DNA of 64,000 nt from Lachnospiraceae bacterium (GCA_016281555.1 JAEEIV010000036.1:1-64000), one strand, 5' to 3'. Shown: positions 26,640-36,280, counted from the stretch's first letter. Made by a program: numbers and translations. The notes: generated by a model from the sequence alone, not told the origin.

Positions 26640-28380
26640 TGGCTTCCGCCTGTTCGGCCCCCTTCATTCTTTCCATTTCTTCCTGCTCGAGCAGACGGTA
26701 ATTCACCTTCCCGACCAGCGTCTTCGGCATCTCGTCTCGGAACACGATGTCGCATGGCATCGCATATTTCGCAATGTGCTCCCTGCAGTGTTTCAGGATC
26801 GCTTTCTTCGTTTCCTCACTTGGTTCGACGCCCGGCTTCAACGTCACGAACGCCTTGACTTTCTGCATTCTGTAGGGATCCGGAATGCCGATGACGCAGG
26901 ACATCTGCACGAGTTCGTGCGCGTCGAGGATGTTCTCGATCTGCGCCGGATACACGTTGTATCCGGAGGAAATGATCATCCGCTTCGCTCTGCCGCGGAA
27001 ATAGACGAATCCTTCGGAATCCATCTTTCCGAGATCTCCGGTGTAGACCCATGTCAGACCGTCGGCGTGTTTCCGGAGCGTCTTCGCGGTTTCTTCCGGC
27101 TGATTCATGTACTCCATCATGACCGTCGGCCCTGCAAGCAGGATCTCGCCTTCCTCACCGTACGGCACTTCCTCGTCGGTATCCGGCTTCACGATCTTGA
27201 TGTAGGTATCCGGGAACGGAATGCCGATCGACCCTTCCTTGAACTGGTTCGGAGGCGTCAGGCAGCAGGCCGTGACGGTCTCCGTAGTGCCGTAGCCCTC
27301 GCGGACCTGGATGACCGAGTGATGGTCGTACAGGAACTTGTCGAACTTCTTCTTCAACTCGGGAGACAGGGAATCTCCGCCGGAGAACACGCCCTTCAGG
27401 AACGAAAGGTCGGCCTTTTTCATAGAATCTATCCGGAGCAGCGCTTCAAACAGCGTCGGAACGCCGGCAATGAAATTGCACTTGTATTTCGTGATCTGCT
27501 TCGCGTAGGATTTCGCCGTAAACCGCGGGATCAGGATGCAGCGGCCCGCTCCGTACAGCATGGTGTGGATGCAGACGCCGAGACCGAAGCCGTGGAAAAT
27601 CGGCATGGCGGCAAGCATCCTGTCGCCGATCCGGTACATCGGATTCGTCGCGAGGACCTGCGCGCCGAGCGCATTGAAATTCAGGTTCGACAGAAGGATG
27701 CCTTTCGTCGTGCCCGTCGTACCGCCGGAATACAGAATGACGGCCGGATCGGTCGCTTTCCGCTCCACGCGGTAGTTATAAAAGCAGGAATTGCTGAGTC
27801 TCAGGAAATCGTCCCAGCGGATCACCGGCGCATCTTTCGGGATCTTCGTCTTCCGGCCTTCCGTCAGCATGAACCCGGTCTTTAACGGCTGCGACAACTC
27901 GTCCTTGATGCTCGCAATGATGATGTTCACGACTTTCGTGTTCTTCCGGATCTTCTCGAATTTCCCGTAAAACTGGTCGAGCGTGACCGCGGTCACGGAC
28001 TCGGAGGCGTTCAGATAAAACTCGATCTCTTTTTCCGCGGAAAGCGGGTGGATCATGTTCGCGATGGCGCCGATCATGTTGACCGCATAGAACAGATAGA
28101 GCGCCTGCGGGCAGTTCGGCATGGCGATCGTCACACGGTCGTTTTCCCGGACGCCGATCGTCCGAAGCGATTTCGCAACGACGTGGATCTTATCCACGAA
28201 CTGCTTGTAGGTCGTCGATCTTCCCATGAAGTCGAATGCCACGTTGTTCGGATACTGCTCGGCGACCCGTTCCACCGCCTCGAACATCGTTCCCTGGAAA
28301 TACTCCAGCGTGAACGGAATGTCTCCGAGAGAATTCTTCCACGGCGCCTTCGCCGTAATGTGCGTTTCCGCGTTTTCCAT
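26632..28380 (-). CDS. AMP-forming acyl-CoA synthetase (fatty acid--CoA ligase type)
   Basis: Activates a carboxylic acid as acyl-adenylate and then acyl-CoA. The 582 residues contain the P-loop-like YSGGTTGTTKG, YGTTE and YTGDLGKMDSEGFVYFRGR, with KMIISSGYNVYP-type hinge (RMIISSGYNVYP) and C-terminal lysine in TLVGKVNYR. FadD-like overall, but the substrate is not known; it could be medium or long chain. AGGAGG precedes the ATG at 28380. It is first in a unit with glgA. Confidence 0.88.
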   Translation of the reverse strand: MENAETHITAKAPWKNSLGDIPFTLEYFQGTMFEAVERVAEQYPNNVAFDFMGRSTTYKQFVDKIHVVAKSLRTIGVRENDRVTIAMPNCPQALYLFYAVNMIGAIANMIHPLSAEKEIEFYLNASESVTAVTLDQFYGKFEKIRKNTKVVNIIIASIKDELSQPLKTGFMLTEGRKTKIPKDAPVIRWDDFLRLSNSCFYNYRVERKATDPAVILYSGGTTGTTKGILLSNLNFNALGAQVLATNPMYRIGDRMLAAMPIFHGFGLGVCIHTMLYGAGRCILIPRFTAKSYAKQITKYKCNFIAGVPTLFEALLRIDSMKKADLSFLKGVFSGGDSLSPELKKKFDKFLYDHHSVIQVREGYGTTETVTACCLTPPNQFKEGSIGIPFPDTYIKIVKPDTDEEVPYGEEGEILLAGPTVMMEYMNQPEETAKTLRKHADGLTWVYTGDLGKMDSEGFVYFRGRAKRMIISSGYNVYPAQIENILDAHELVQMSCVIGIPDPYRMQKVKAFVTLKPGVEPSEETKKAILKHCREHIAKYAMPCDIVFRDEMPKTLVGKVNYRLLEQEEMERMKGAEQAEANE

Positions 28381-28448
28381 ATACTCTTCCTCCTGATCTT
28401 TTCCGGCTTCGCGGCCGGAACAAATATGCGCGGATCTACAGGGAACCC

Positions 28449-28477
28449 TTGAATCATCCGCTGAATTGTGTTATAAA
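28449..28477 (+). promoter_or_regulatory. Promoter of the DUF5721-like gene
   Basis: TTGAAT (28449-28454), 17 bases, TATAAA (28472-28477) on the plus strand, 50 bases before the start codon. Confidence 0.6.
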
Positions 28478-28526
28478 ATCCTTATCGAAACTCAAATGCC
28501 CCGGCGGCGTCCATGAAAGGAATTCC

Positions 28527-29024
28527 ATGCTTTCACTGAAGATCACCGACATCAAGACCTTTGCGGAACATCTCTTTGTCAAAGATACTTTTGATAAATT
28601 CCATCTACACTCCGCCGCGTTCAAAACCGCGTTTTACACGGAGATCGACGGCAGACGGATCACGGAGCAAACCGAAGGATCCGAAGAAACCGCCCCGGAA
28701 GATGACGCGGTCTTATGGAAAGACGTCCGGAGAGCGGCCTTTGAACTCATCCGGGGAGACCGTCTTCCCCTGTTTTTCAGGATCACCCTGAAAGCCAGCC
28801 GGTCGGCCGGCAGATATTACAAGGAAAAATCCGGTCTTCAGGATGCAGGAATCACTTCCCTCGCGATCAATCTGAATTACCAGAATGACGTTCTGACTCT
28901 GACGACCGGCGTTTCCTACGACGGATTCACGCTGGACAAGTCCGCGGAAAAACTCTGGGATGCGGACGTCAAAGGATTTCTGGACAAAACCGGGATCTCC
29001 TTCGAGGACGCTTTCCCGGAATGA
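28527..29024 (+). CDS. DUF5721-like protein
   Basis: A 165-residue soluble protein resembling the DUF5721 family of Lachnospiraceae (recognised from memory, not searched): MLSLKITDIKTFAEHLFVKDTF at the start (written here in part: LKITDIKTF), LWKDVRRAAFELIRG in the middle and a C-terminal WDADVKGFLDKTGI. Function unknown. The ATG at 28527 follows AAAGGA; longer upstream reading is rejected because it runs through the promoter. One of only three plus-strand genes, with its own promoter and terminator, so monocistronic. Confidence 0.7.
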   Translation: MLSLKITDIKTFAEHLFVKDTFDKFHLHSAAFKTAFYTEIDGRRITEQTEGSEETAPEDDAVLWKDVRRAAFELIRGDRLPLFFRITLKASRSAGRYYKEKSGLQDAGITSLAINLNYQNDVLTLTTGVSYDGFTLDKSAEKLWDADVKGFLDKTGISFEDAFPE

Positions 29025-29043
29025 ACGTCGGAAAAACACAGTA

Positions 29044-29075
29044 AGCGGGCCGTAGATTTCCGGCCCGCTTTTTTT
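29044..29075 (+). terminator. Terminator of the DUF5721-like gene
   Basis: Perfect 9-base-pair GC-rich stem (29044-29052 with 29061-29069), 8-base loop, followed by seven T residues. Confidence 0.9.
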
Positions 29076-29081
29076 CCGGGG

Positions 29082-29705
29082 TCACTCCTCCATTGCCTTC
29101 AGTCTTCTCTGAACGAAATCGGCAAGGATCTCGACCGAACCGTCGAGTCCTAAAGCGCTCCGGTTGATCGTAATGTCGTAATTCTGGGAGTTTCCCCACT
29201 CCTTGTTCGTATAATAGCTGTAATAGCTGCTGCGGTCGCGGTTCGTCTTCTTGATGAACTCCTCGGCTTTCTTCTTGTTAAAGCCGTAGGTCTCCTCAAT
29301 GTGCGCCACCGCATCCTTCTCGTCCGCCGTGATGAATATCTTGATCACGTTCTTTTCATGCTCCAGCGCGTATTCCGCGCAGCGCCCCACGAAGATGCCG
29401 CTTTCTTTCTCGGCGAGTTCCTTGATCGTATTGTACTGCGCCAGAAACACCTTCTGCTCGATCGGAAGGTTGACCTGACCGCCGTGTCCGGCCACCGTGC
29501 CGGAATACAGAGAATACAGGAAACTCTTTACGGGTTTCTCTTCGTAAGACTGAATGATCTCTTCAGAGAAGCCGCTCTTCTTCGCAACTTCCTTGATGAG
29601 TTCTTCATCATAGCAGACGATTCCGAGTTTTTTCGCAAGGGCAATGCCCACTCTCCGTCCTCCGGACCCGCTGGTACGTCCGATGGTGATCAGATACTTT
29701 TCCAT
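29082..29705 (-). CDS. Cytidylate kinase-like family protein
   Basis: A 207-residue P-loop protein of the cytidylate-kinase-like group, distinct from the true cmk at 62499-63158. The nucleotide loop reads GRTSGSGGRRVG, with Arg where classical P-loops have the Lys. Further conserved pieces are CYDEELIKEVAKKSG, GRCAEYAL and INRSALGLD. The true substrate is not established. It lies 3 bases after the pta gene, so it is the second gene of that unit. Confidence 0.8.
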   Translation of the reverse strand: MEKYLITIGRTSGSGGRRVGIALAKKLGIVCYDEELIKEVAKKSGFSEEIIQSYEEKPVKSFLYSLYSGTVAGHGGQVNLPIEQKVFLAQYNTIKELAEKESGIFVGRCAEYALEHEKNVIKIFITADEKDAVAHIEETYGFNKKKAEEFIKKTNRDRSSYYSYYTNKEWGNSQNYDITINRSALGLDGSVEILADFVQRRLKAMEE

Positions 29706-29708
29706 GAC

Positions 29709-30701
29709 TCACCCCTGTGCCTGAACGGCAGTGATCGCGATGACGCCCACGATGTCAAGCGCCGAACAGCCTCTCGAGAGGTCATTGACCGGAGCGGCAA
29801 TGCCCTGGCAGACCGGGCCGTACGCCTCGGCCTTCGCGAGACGCTGAACGAGTTTGTAACCGATGTTTCCTGCATCCAGATCCGGGAAAATGAGCACGTT
29901 CGCTTTTCCCGCGACCGGCGATGCCGGAGCCTTCTTCTGTCCGACGGCCGGAACGATCGCGGCATCCAGCTGGAGCTCGCCGTCGATCTGATATTCCGGA
30001 TACTGTTCCTTCGCGATCTGAACGGCTGCCTGCACCTTTTCCACGTCGGCGTTCTTCGCGCTGCCGTAGGAAGAATGCGAAAGCAGGGCGACGATGGGTT
30101 CTGCGCCTACCATCTTCTTAAAGGATTCGGCCGAGGATCCGGCGATTGCGGCCAACTTTTCGGGGTCCGGATTCGGCTCAAGTCCGCAGTCCGCAAACAC
30201 GAAGGTGCCGTTGTACCCGAATTCGCAATCCGGAACTTCCATGAGGAAGAAGGAGGAAACGAGTTTCACGCCCGGTTTCGTCTTAATGATCTGCAGCGCC
30301 GGACGAAGGGTGTTCGCCGTCGAATGACACGCGCCGGAAACGAGTCCGTCCGCATCTCCCGCCTTGATCATCAGCGTTCCGTAATAGGTGTAATCGGTGA
30401 CGATGAGTTTCGCCGCTTCTTCCGGCGTCATGCCCTTCGCCTTCCGGAGTTCATAAAGCAGCTCCGCGTAGGCTTCCTTCTTTTCGCCGTTGTTCGGATC
30501 GATGACCGTAATGCCGGTGAGATCCAGACCCGCCGCGTTCTCCTCGACTTCCTTCGGGCTTGCGAGAACGATGAGCTTCGCAAGGCCTTCCTCTTTCGCC
30601 TTCACGGCCGCTTCCCAGGTCCTTCTGTCCATGCCTTCGGGAAGAACGATGGTCTTCAGGTCCGTTTTTGCCTTCGTCTTGATCACGTCAATAAATGCCA
30701 T
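29709..30701 (-). CDS. pta: Phosphate acetyltransferase
   Basis: Interconverts acetyl-CoA and acetyl phosphate in acetate fermentation. The start at 30701 (MAFIDVIKTKAK) is preferred over a reading 21 codons longer, which would overlap the promoter; AGGAG precedes it. The 330 residues match single-domain Pta: VLASPKEVEE, GLVSGACHSTANTLRPALQI and GAVQGPAVNDLSRG-like ending (APVNDLSRGCSALDIVG). The acetate kinase gene usually paired with it is not here. A relative, phosphate butyryltransferase, is less likely given the length and motifs. Confidence 0.93.
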   Translation of the reverse strand: MAFIDVIKTKAKTDLKTIVLPEGMDRRTWEAAVKAKEEGLAKLIVLASPKEVEENAAGLDLTGITVIDPNNGEKKEAYAELLYELRKAKGMTPEEAAKLIVTDYTYYGTLMIKAGDADGLVSGACHSTANTLRPALQIIKTKPGVKLVSSFFLMEVPDCEFGYNGTFVFADCGLEPNPDPEKLAAIAGSSAESFKKMVGAEPIVALLSHSSYGSAKNADVEKVQAAVQIAKEQYPEYQIDGELQLDAAIVPAVGQKKAPASPVAGKANVLIFPDLDAGNIGYKLVQRLAKAEAYGPVCQGIAAPVNDLSRGCSALDIVGVIAITAVQAQG

Positions 30702-30743
30702 GGGAATCACACTCCTTTTGAGAATGATATTTTTGTATCTTTT

Positions 30744-30771
30744 ATTATACACGATCACGGACATTTTTCAA
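30744..30771 (-). promoter_or_regulatory. Promoter of pta
   Basis: TTGAAA (30766-30771), 16 bases, TATAAT (30744-30749) on the minus strand. It is divergent from the tmcAL promoter. Confidence 0.75.
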
Positions 30772-30813
30772 GAGAAAATCACTCTCCCGAGGGTGCTCAG
30801 ACTCTGAATCGTC

Positions 30814-30842
30814 TTGCCTAACGGACGGAAATCTGCTACACT
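30814..30842 (+). promoter_or_regulatory. Probable promoter of tmcAL
   Basis: TTGCCT (30814-30819), 17 bases, TACACT (30837-30842) on the plus strand, 64 bases before the start codon. Confidence 0.5.
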
Positions 30843-30906
30843 GTTTTTGTCAGAAGAATTGTTTCACGAAAGGAATGCGAGACAGAAAGGGTCAAGGAGG
30901 TTCGGA

Positions 30907-32142
30907 ATGAAGATCACGGGACTCATCACGGAATACAATCCTTTTCACAACGGCCACGTACACCACATCGAAGAAGCGAAAAAACTGACCGGCGCGGACC
31001 GGATCGTCGTCGTCATGAGCGGCGATTTCGTGCAGCGGGGCACGCCCGCCGTCATGGATTGGGCTTCCAGAACGAAATCCGCGCTGCTCGGAGGTGCGGA
31101 CCTAGTGCTCGGACTTCCCACGCTTTTTTCCGTTTCCAGCGCCGAAGTCTTTGCCCGCTCGGCCATCGCATTGCTCCATCTTCTCGGCGCCGTGGACAAC
31201 GTCGTATTCGGCACGGAACTCGGAGACACTGCGCCGCTCTATCAGATCGCGGAAGTATTGAACAATGAGCCGGAGTCCTTCAGCACCGAACTCCGCTCTC
31301 TCCTCAGGACCGGCGTTTCCTATCCGAAAGCGCGGGCCATGGCGCTCGAGACGCATTTCGGCGGATCGATCGACCGTCTGGAAGAACTCCTCGCTACGCC
31401 GAACAACATTCTCGGGATCGAATACCTGCGTTCGATCCTTGCGCTCAAATCTTCCCTCCGTCCGGTCTCGATCAAACGCTGGCACACGGATTACCATTCC
31501 GAAAAAGTCTACGAAGACGTTGCGAGCGCGACGGCGATCCGGAAGATGCTCTCGGGCCCCGGCGGACCGGAACAGGCCTCCGCTTACGTTCCTGCATACG
31601 TTTCCGAGCTTTTCAGGAACCTGTACGGCGTCACGATGCCGATCGACGCGGACGACCTTTCTTCCATCCTGCAGTACTGCCTCGTGACACATAAGGATTC
31701 TCTTGATTCCTATCTCGATTTCACGCCCACGATGAAGGACCGCGTCAACCGTCTGCTGCCGAAATGCATGACGTTTTCGGAATGGGCGGACGCACTCAAC
31801 ACGAAGGACCTCACGCTGACGAGAACGAGGCGCGCCCTGCTCCACGTCATCCTCGGGATCCGGAACGAAGACCTCCGCGAATATGCCGAGGAAGATTACT
31901 GCATGTACGCAAGGATCCTCGGATTCCGGAAAGGCGCGGAAAACCTGCTCTCCGAATTGAAGCGGCATACCGCGCTGCCGATCATTTCCAAAATGGCCGA
32001 CGCGAAAAACCTGCTCAATGAAAAAGCGCTCCGGCTTCTTTCAGGCGACGTCTATGCTTCGGATCTGTACCGGAACGCCGTCTATCAGAAATACGGAACG
32101 CTGATCAAAGATGATTATACCGAGGGGATCGTGATGCTTTGA
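30907..32142 (+). CDS. tmcAL: tRNA(Met) cytidine acetate ligase TmcAL
   Basis: Makes N4-acetylcytidine at the wobble base of elongator tRNA-Met, using acetate and ATP (known from Bacillus YlbM). The nucleotidyltransferase motif ITEYNPFHNGHVHHI is at the N-terminus, followed by MSGDFVQRGTPA. The start at 30907 is set by AGGAGG six bases upstream; an upstream frame extension lacks support. The 411 residues are typical. It converges on the metallo-hydrolase gene with only one base between stops. Use of acetate next to pta is notable but may be coincidence. Confidence 0.93.
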   Translation: MKITGLITEYNPFHNGHVHHIEEAKKLTGADRIVVVMSGDFVQRGTPAVMDWASRTKSALLGGADLVLGLPTLFSVSSAEVFARSAIALLHLLGAVDNVVFGTELGDTAPLYQIAEVLNNEPESFSTELRSLLRTGVSYPKARAMALETHFGGSIDRLEELLATPNNILGIEYLRSILALKSSLRPVSIKRWHTDYHSEKVYEDVASATAIRKMLSGPGGPEQASAYVPAYVSELFRNLYGVTMPIDADDLSSILQYCLVTHKDSLDSYLDFTPTMKDRVNRLLPKCMTFSEWADALNTKDLTLTRTRRALLHVILGIRNEDLREYAEEDYCMYARILGFRKGAENLLSELKRHTALPIISKMADAKNLLNEKALRLLSGDVYASDLYRNAVYQKYGTLIKDDYTEGIVML

Positions 32143-32143
32143 T

Positions 32144-32944
32144 CTAAAACTCGATGACCGAGGAGGAATGAGTCCTGACCGCCGTTTCAAAACGGAGGCC
32201 GGGATTCTTTCTTTCTCCGGGCAATGACTCGAGATACTGGCGGATGCCCAGGTCCACGAGGTCGGGATAATTGTTCTCTTCGCTGAGGTGTCCGAGAAGG
32301 ATCACCTGAAGCGAAGGCTGCAGGATCCTGTCGATGAGATCGATCGCGGAATCATTGCTGAGATGTCCGAAATCGCTTAAAATGCGCCGTTTCAGACGGT
32401 AGGGATACGAACCCGCTTCGAGCATGTGCACGTCGTGATTGGACTCGACTAGCACTCCGTTTAAGCCGGATAGCTGCTCAACCATCACGTCGTCGACGCG
32501 TCCGGTGTCCGTCATGACCGCAAAAGAACGGTCCGGCGAATCGATCCGGAAAAACACGGGGTCTTTCGCGTCGTGGTAGGTCGGGACCGGAAGCACCGAA
32601 AAGCGTCCGACCTTCACGGGTTCATACGGACGGACAGGCACGAAACGTTCGCTTTCAGAAAGGAGTACGCCCTTCGCATTCCGGACGTTCATTGCCGTAC
32701 CTTCAGTCGTGTAAACAGGACAGGACGAGGCGTTCATGAGCGGAACGATGCCCGCCACGTGGTCGCTGTGCTCATGCGTCAGGAAAACGCCGTCCAGCGC
32801 GTCCGTGTCAGTGCCGAGTTCCTGAAGCGCTGCCCTGATCCGTTTCAAAGGGATCCCGGCATCGATGAGGATCCTCGTTCCTTCTTCCTCGACGTAGATC
32901 GAATTGCCGTTGCTGCCGCTCGCGATCGCCTGTACTCTCATCAT
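32144..32944 (-). CDS. MBL-fold metallo-hydrolase, WalJ/YycJ-like
   Basis: Metallo-beta-lactamase-fold hydrolase, probably a DNA or RNA phosphodiesterase. The start ASGSNGNSIYVE and the metal motif THEHSDHVAG, with later GHLSNDSAIDLI and GHLSEENN, match the WalJ/YycJ group. The family is linked in Bacillus to cell wall and DNA repair coordination, but there is no walRK here. It starts at 32944 (ATGATG) overlapping the coaE stop. Confidence 0.85.
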   Translation of the reverse strand: MMRVQAIASGSNGNSIYVEEEGTRILIDAGIPLKRIRAALQELGTDTDALDGVFLTHEHSDHVAGIVPLMNASSCPVYTTEGTAMNVRNAKGVLLSESERFVPVRPYEPVKVGRFSVLPVPTYHDAKDPVFFRIDSPDRSFAVMTDTGRVDDVMVEQLSGLNGVLVESNHDVHMLEAGSYPYRLKRRILSDFGHLSNDSAIDLIDRILQPSLQVILLGHLSEENNYPDLVDLGIRQYLESLPGERKNPGLRFETAVRTHSSSVIEF

Positions 32945-33558
32945 CGTTTCGGCACTCCCCACCGGTCAAACTGCGCTGCTAGAGCATCCTTCGCGGTCTT
33001 AAACTCGCCGGAATTGTCCGTTTCCGCCGTGGCAATGCAGCGGAATTCTTTTTCGGAATACTGCAGGGCAATGATCTTCTCGCATTTTTCGCGGGAATAC
33101 CCGCGGGAACTCATCAGCCGGGCGATCCGGACTTCCCGATCCGTATGAACGTAGAGGATCTCATCGCAATCCCCGGTCAGTTCCCCTTCTTCCAAAAGCG
33201 CGGCTTCCAGAAGCACGAACGGCAGTCTCGTCCGGGCGATCTTTTTCAGGATCTCTTCCCGGATGACTGGATGCTCTATTTGATTCAGCTTTGCCTGTCC
33301 TCCGGGTTCCTTAAAGCAAATCTCCGACAGTTTTTTCTTGTCCAACGATCCATCCTTTGCCAGGATCTTTCTTCCGAACTCGGAAAGCAGCGCGTCGTAC
33401 AGGCGTTTCCCGGGTTCCATGAGTTCCCTTCCGACGTCGTCTGCAATGATGAGGCGGATCTGATAATTCCGCACGGCGAAGGCGGCAAGCCGTGATTTGC
33501 CGGAGCCGACGCCGCCGGTCAGTCCGATCACGAACGGACGGTTTTCATTTCGTTTCAT
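32941..33558 (-). CDS. coaE: Dephospho-CoA kinase
   Basis: Last step of coenzyme A synthesis. P-loop GLTGGVGSGKS near residue 13 and the lid region typical of CoaE are present; 205 residues is normal. It starts within polA (14-base overlap), a common polA-coaE arrangement in Gram-positives. Confidence 0.95.
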   Translation of the reverse strand: MKRNENRPFVIGLTGGVGSGKSRLAAFAVRNYQIRLIIADDVGRELMEPGKRLYDALLSEFGRKILAKDGSLDKKKLSEICFKEPGGQAKLNQIEHPVIREEILKKIARTRLPFVLLEAALLEEGELTGDCDEILYVHTDREVRIARLMSSRGYSREKCEKIIALQYSEKEFRCIATAETDNSGEFKTAKDALAAQFDRWGVPKR

Positions 33559-36280
33559 ACCAGGACCTGCCTCTCTTTACTTCCACCCGGAGCGGGACTT
33601 TCAATTCCGCCGCATGCTCCATTTCACGGATGAGGAGTTTTTCCACCTCTTCCGCCTCGTTTTCTTTGGCTTCGATCAGGATCTCGTCGTGGACCTGAAG
33701 TACCATCCGGGAACGGAATTCCCCCTCCTTCAATGCTTTGTTCACGCGGATCACCGCGATCTTCATGATGTCCGCCGCGGTCCCCTGGATCGGCGCGTTC
33801 ATGGCGACCCGCTCGCCGAAGGAACGCTGATTGAAATTCGACGAGGACAGCTCCGGGATCGGACGGATCCTTCCGTAAAGCGTACGGGAGAAGCCGTTTT
33901 CGACGGCTTCCCTGACGGAACGGTCCAGATAGGCCTTCACGTCCGGATACGTCTCGAAATAGCCGGTCATATAGGCTTCCGCTTCTTTTCTGCTGATCCC
34001 GAGATCCTCCGAAAGCGAGTATGCGGAAATCCCGTAGACGATGCCGAAATTCACGGCTTTCGCCCTGCGGCGCTCTTCTGACGTCACCGATCCGATCGGG
34101 ACGTGAAACACTTCCGAAGCCGTCAGGGCGTGAACGTCGGTCCCTTTCCGGTAGGCGTCGATCAGCGTCGCGTCGCCGGAAAGGTGCGCAAGGATCCTGA
34201 GTTCGATCTGCGAATAATCCGCGTCGACGAACACCGAGCCCTCCTCCGGGACGAACAGCTTCCGGATGCTCCGGCCGAGTTCGGTCCGGACCGGGATGTT
34301 CTGGAGATTCGGGTCGGAAGACGAGATCCTGCCGGTCGCGGTAACGGTCTGGTGGAATTTCCCGTAGATCCGTCCGTCCGGTCTGATGTAATCCAGCAGT
34401 CCTTCCGCATAGGTGGAACGGAGTTTGGTATAAGTCCGGTACTCAAGGATCTTCGAGACCAGCGGCGACTCGCTCTTCAGTTTCTCAAGGATGTCCGCAT
34501 TCGTCGAATATCCGGTTTTCGTCTTCTTTCCGTACGGAAGCTTCATCTTCTCGAACAGCAGCTCGCCGAGCTGTTTCGGAGAGTTGATGTTGAACGGGCC
34601 GCCCGCCGCGGCGTAGATCTCTTCCTCCAGAGAACGGATCGTTTTCTGCAGTTCCTCGGAGAGTTTCGCAAACTCGCTCTTCTCCACGCGGATCCCGGTG
34701 GCCTCCAGATCGGACAACGCGGCCATGGTCGGCTTCTCGATCTCCTCATAAAGCGTTAAAAGGCCCTTTTTCTCAAGTTCCGGGGAAAAGGCGAGAGAAA
34801 GACCGAGTGCGGCTGCCGCCTCGAAAACAGGCCTGTTTTCATCGTTTTCGGGGGCGAATTTCCTGTCAAGGAATTTTTCGGAAAGATCCTTCACGTCATA
34901 ATCGCCGCGGACCGGATCGAGAAGATAGGCCTGAATGACCGCATCGTCGGCAATGACGCCCGAGAACCGGTAGAACGTCTTTCCGTTCAGCACGGAAATC
35001 GACGTCTTCTTCGCCAGCGCTGCCGTCAGATCGCGGAGTACTCCTTCAGTCACAAAAAACTCTTCTTTGAAAAACCACCCGGTCCCGTCTTTCGTCGCGA
35101 CCGCCAGCCCGCGGCCGGGGACGTACACCGCGCCGATGCGCGGTTCTTTTTCAAAAGTCCGGAACGCCTCCGTCGTTTCGGAAAGATCGCCGGTGCTGCG
35201 GAACTCCTTCACGAGCGATTCCTTTTCCTGTTCCTCGGAAGAGTCCAAAGAAAGAGAATGGATCTCGAGTTCTTCCAGTATCTTCGCCGCTTCCTCCCGA
35301 TCGATCCGAACCTCCAGATCGGACAATGTCACGGAGGAAAGATCGATGTCCCGTTTGATCGTGGCGAGTTCCTCGGAAAGCCTCGCGGCGTTTTCTCCTG
35401 CAGGTTCCGTATCCGATTCTTTCAGAAGAAGTGAGATCGGCGATCTCGTGATCCCGAGTTCCGACTTCCATTCTTTTTTCAGCGCCTCTTCCTTCTCAGG
35501 AGTCATTTCAGACAGCGCTTCATACAGTCTGTCGACGGTCTCATATTTCTGGATGAGGGCGGCCGCGGTCTTCGGTCCGATCCCCGCGACGCCGGGGATA
35601 TTGTCGGAAGCATCGCCCATCAGGCCTTTCAGAGAAGGGACCGAGTCCGGCTTCACGAAAAACTCCTTTTCGACGAGGTCCGGCGTCAGCGTCACCGCCT
35701 TTTCCGGAGCATTGTCCTCCGGAACGGCATACTTTTTTCGGAACTCCTGCGCTTTCTCTTCGGAAGAAAGCAATAGCCAAAGGTTCGTCCGGTCATTGAC
35801 GAGCTGCAGATAATCGTGATCCCGGGTCAGGATCCTGACAGGAACTTCGTTCTCGAAGCGGTTTGCGATGCTTCCGGAAAAGTCGTCCGCCTCGTACCGT
35901 TCGTCCATGAACTCCCGGACGCCCATTCTCCGGAGTATCTCCTGACACAGTCCGAACTGGTCCCGGAGCGGTTTCATCGTCTCGTCCCGGTTCGCCTTGT
36001 ATTTCGGATAGAGTTCCCTGCGAAACGTATCTCTCGTCAGATCCCACGTGACCGCGAGGTATTTCGGACGCTGCTCCTTCAAGATCCGGAACAGAACGCG
36101 AAGAAACCCGAAAACGGCGTTCGTATAAACGCCGGTCCGGGTCATCATGATCTTATGATAATACTTCTCCTTCTCTTCCGGGGTCCTGGCGAACAGGATC
36201 TCACGCGGGAGATTGCCGAAGAACTGCGTTGACAAAAGGCTTGAGCCGTCAATGATCAGCAAATAGTCCTGTGCGTTCAT
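33545..36280 (-). CDS. polA: DNA polymerase I
   Basis: Gap filling and Okazaki maturation. The 911 residues begin with a 5'-3' exonuclease domain (YLLIIDGSSLL, KYLAVTWDLTRDTFR, DASDNIPGVAGIGPKTA). The middle 3'-5' exonuclease domain seems degenerate: the usual DxE motif is not visible. Polymerase motifs A (DYSQIELRILAHLSGD), B (RRRAKAVNFGIVYGIS) and C (QVHDEILIEAK) are intact. It lies 3 bases after the small zinc-finger gene and overlaps coaE. Confidence 0.98.
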   Translation of the reverse strand: MNAQDYLLIIDGSSLLSTQFFGNLPREILFARTPEEKEKYYHKIMMTRTGVYTNAVFGFLRVLFRILKEQRPKYLAVTWDLTRDTFRRELYPKYKANRDETMKPLRDQFGLCQEILRRMGVREFMDERYEADDFSGSIANRFENEVPVRILTRDHDYLQLVNDRTNLWLLLSSEEKAQEFRKKYAVPEDNAPEKAVTLTPDLVEKEFFVKPDSVPSLKGLMGDASDNIPGVAGIGPKTAAALIQKYETVDRLYEALSEMTPEKEEALKKEWKSELGITRSPISLLLKESDTEPAGENAARLSEELATIKRDIDLSSVTLSDLEVRIDREEAAKILEELEIHSLSLDSSEEQEKESLVKEFRSTGDLSETTEAFRTFEKEPRIGAVYVPGRGLAVATKDGTGWFFKEEFFVTEGVLRDLTAALAKKTSISVLNGKTFYRFSGVIADDAVIQAYLLDPVRGDYDVKDLSEKFLDRKFAPENDENRPVFEAAAALGLSLAFSPELEKKGLLTLYEEIEKPTMAALSDLEATGIRVEKSEFAKLSEELQKTIRSLEEEIYAAAGGPFNINSPKQLGELLFEKMKLPYGKKTKTGYSTNADILEKLKSESPLVSKILEYRTYTKLRSTYAEGLLDYIRPDGRIYGKFHQTVTATGRISSSDPNLQNIPVRTELGRSIRKLFVPEEGSVFVDADYSQIELRILAHLSGDATLIDAYRKGTDVHALTASEVFHVPIGSVTSEERRRAKAVNFGIVYGISAYSLSEDLGISRKEAEAYMTGYFETYPDVKAYLDRSVREAVENGFSRTLYGRIRPIPELSSSNFNQRSFGERVAMNAPIQGTAADIMKIAVIRVNKALKEGEFRSRMVLQVHDEILIEAKENEAEEVEKLLIREMEHAAELKVPLRVEVKRGRSWYETK

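Noticed and set aside
25587..27885. Two long plus-strand open frames opposite glgA and the acyl-CoA synthetase
   Set aside because: They mirror the codon pattern of the minus-strand genes, which have intact motifs; their translations are Arg-rich and show no domain.
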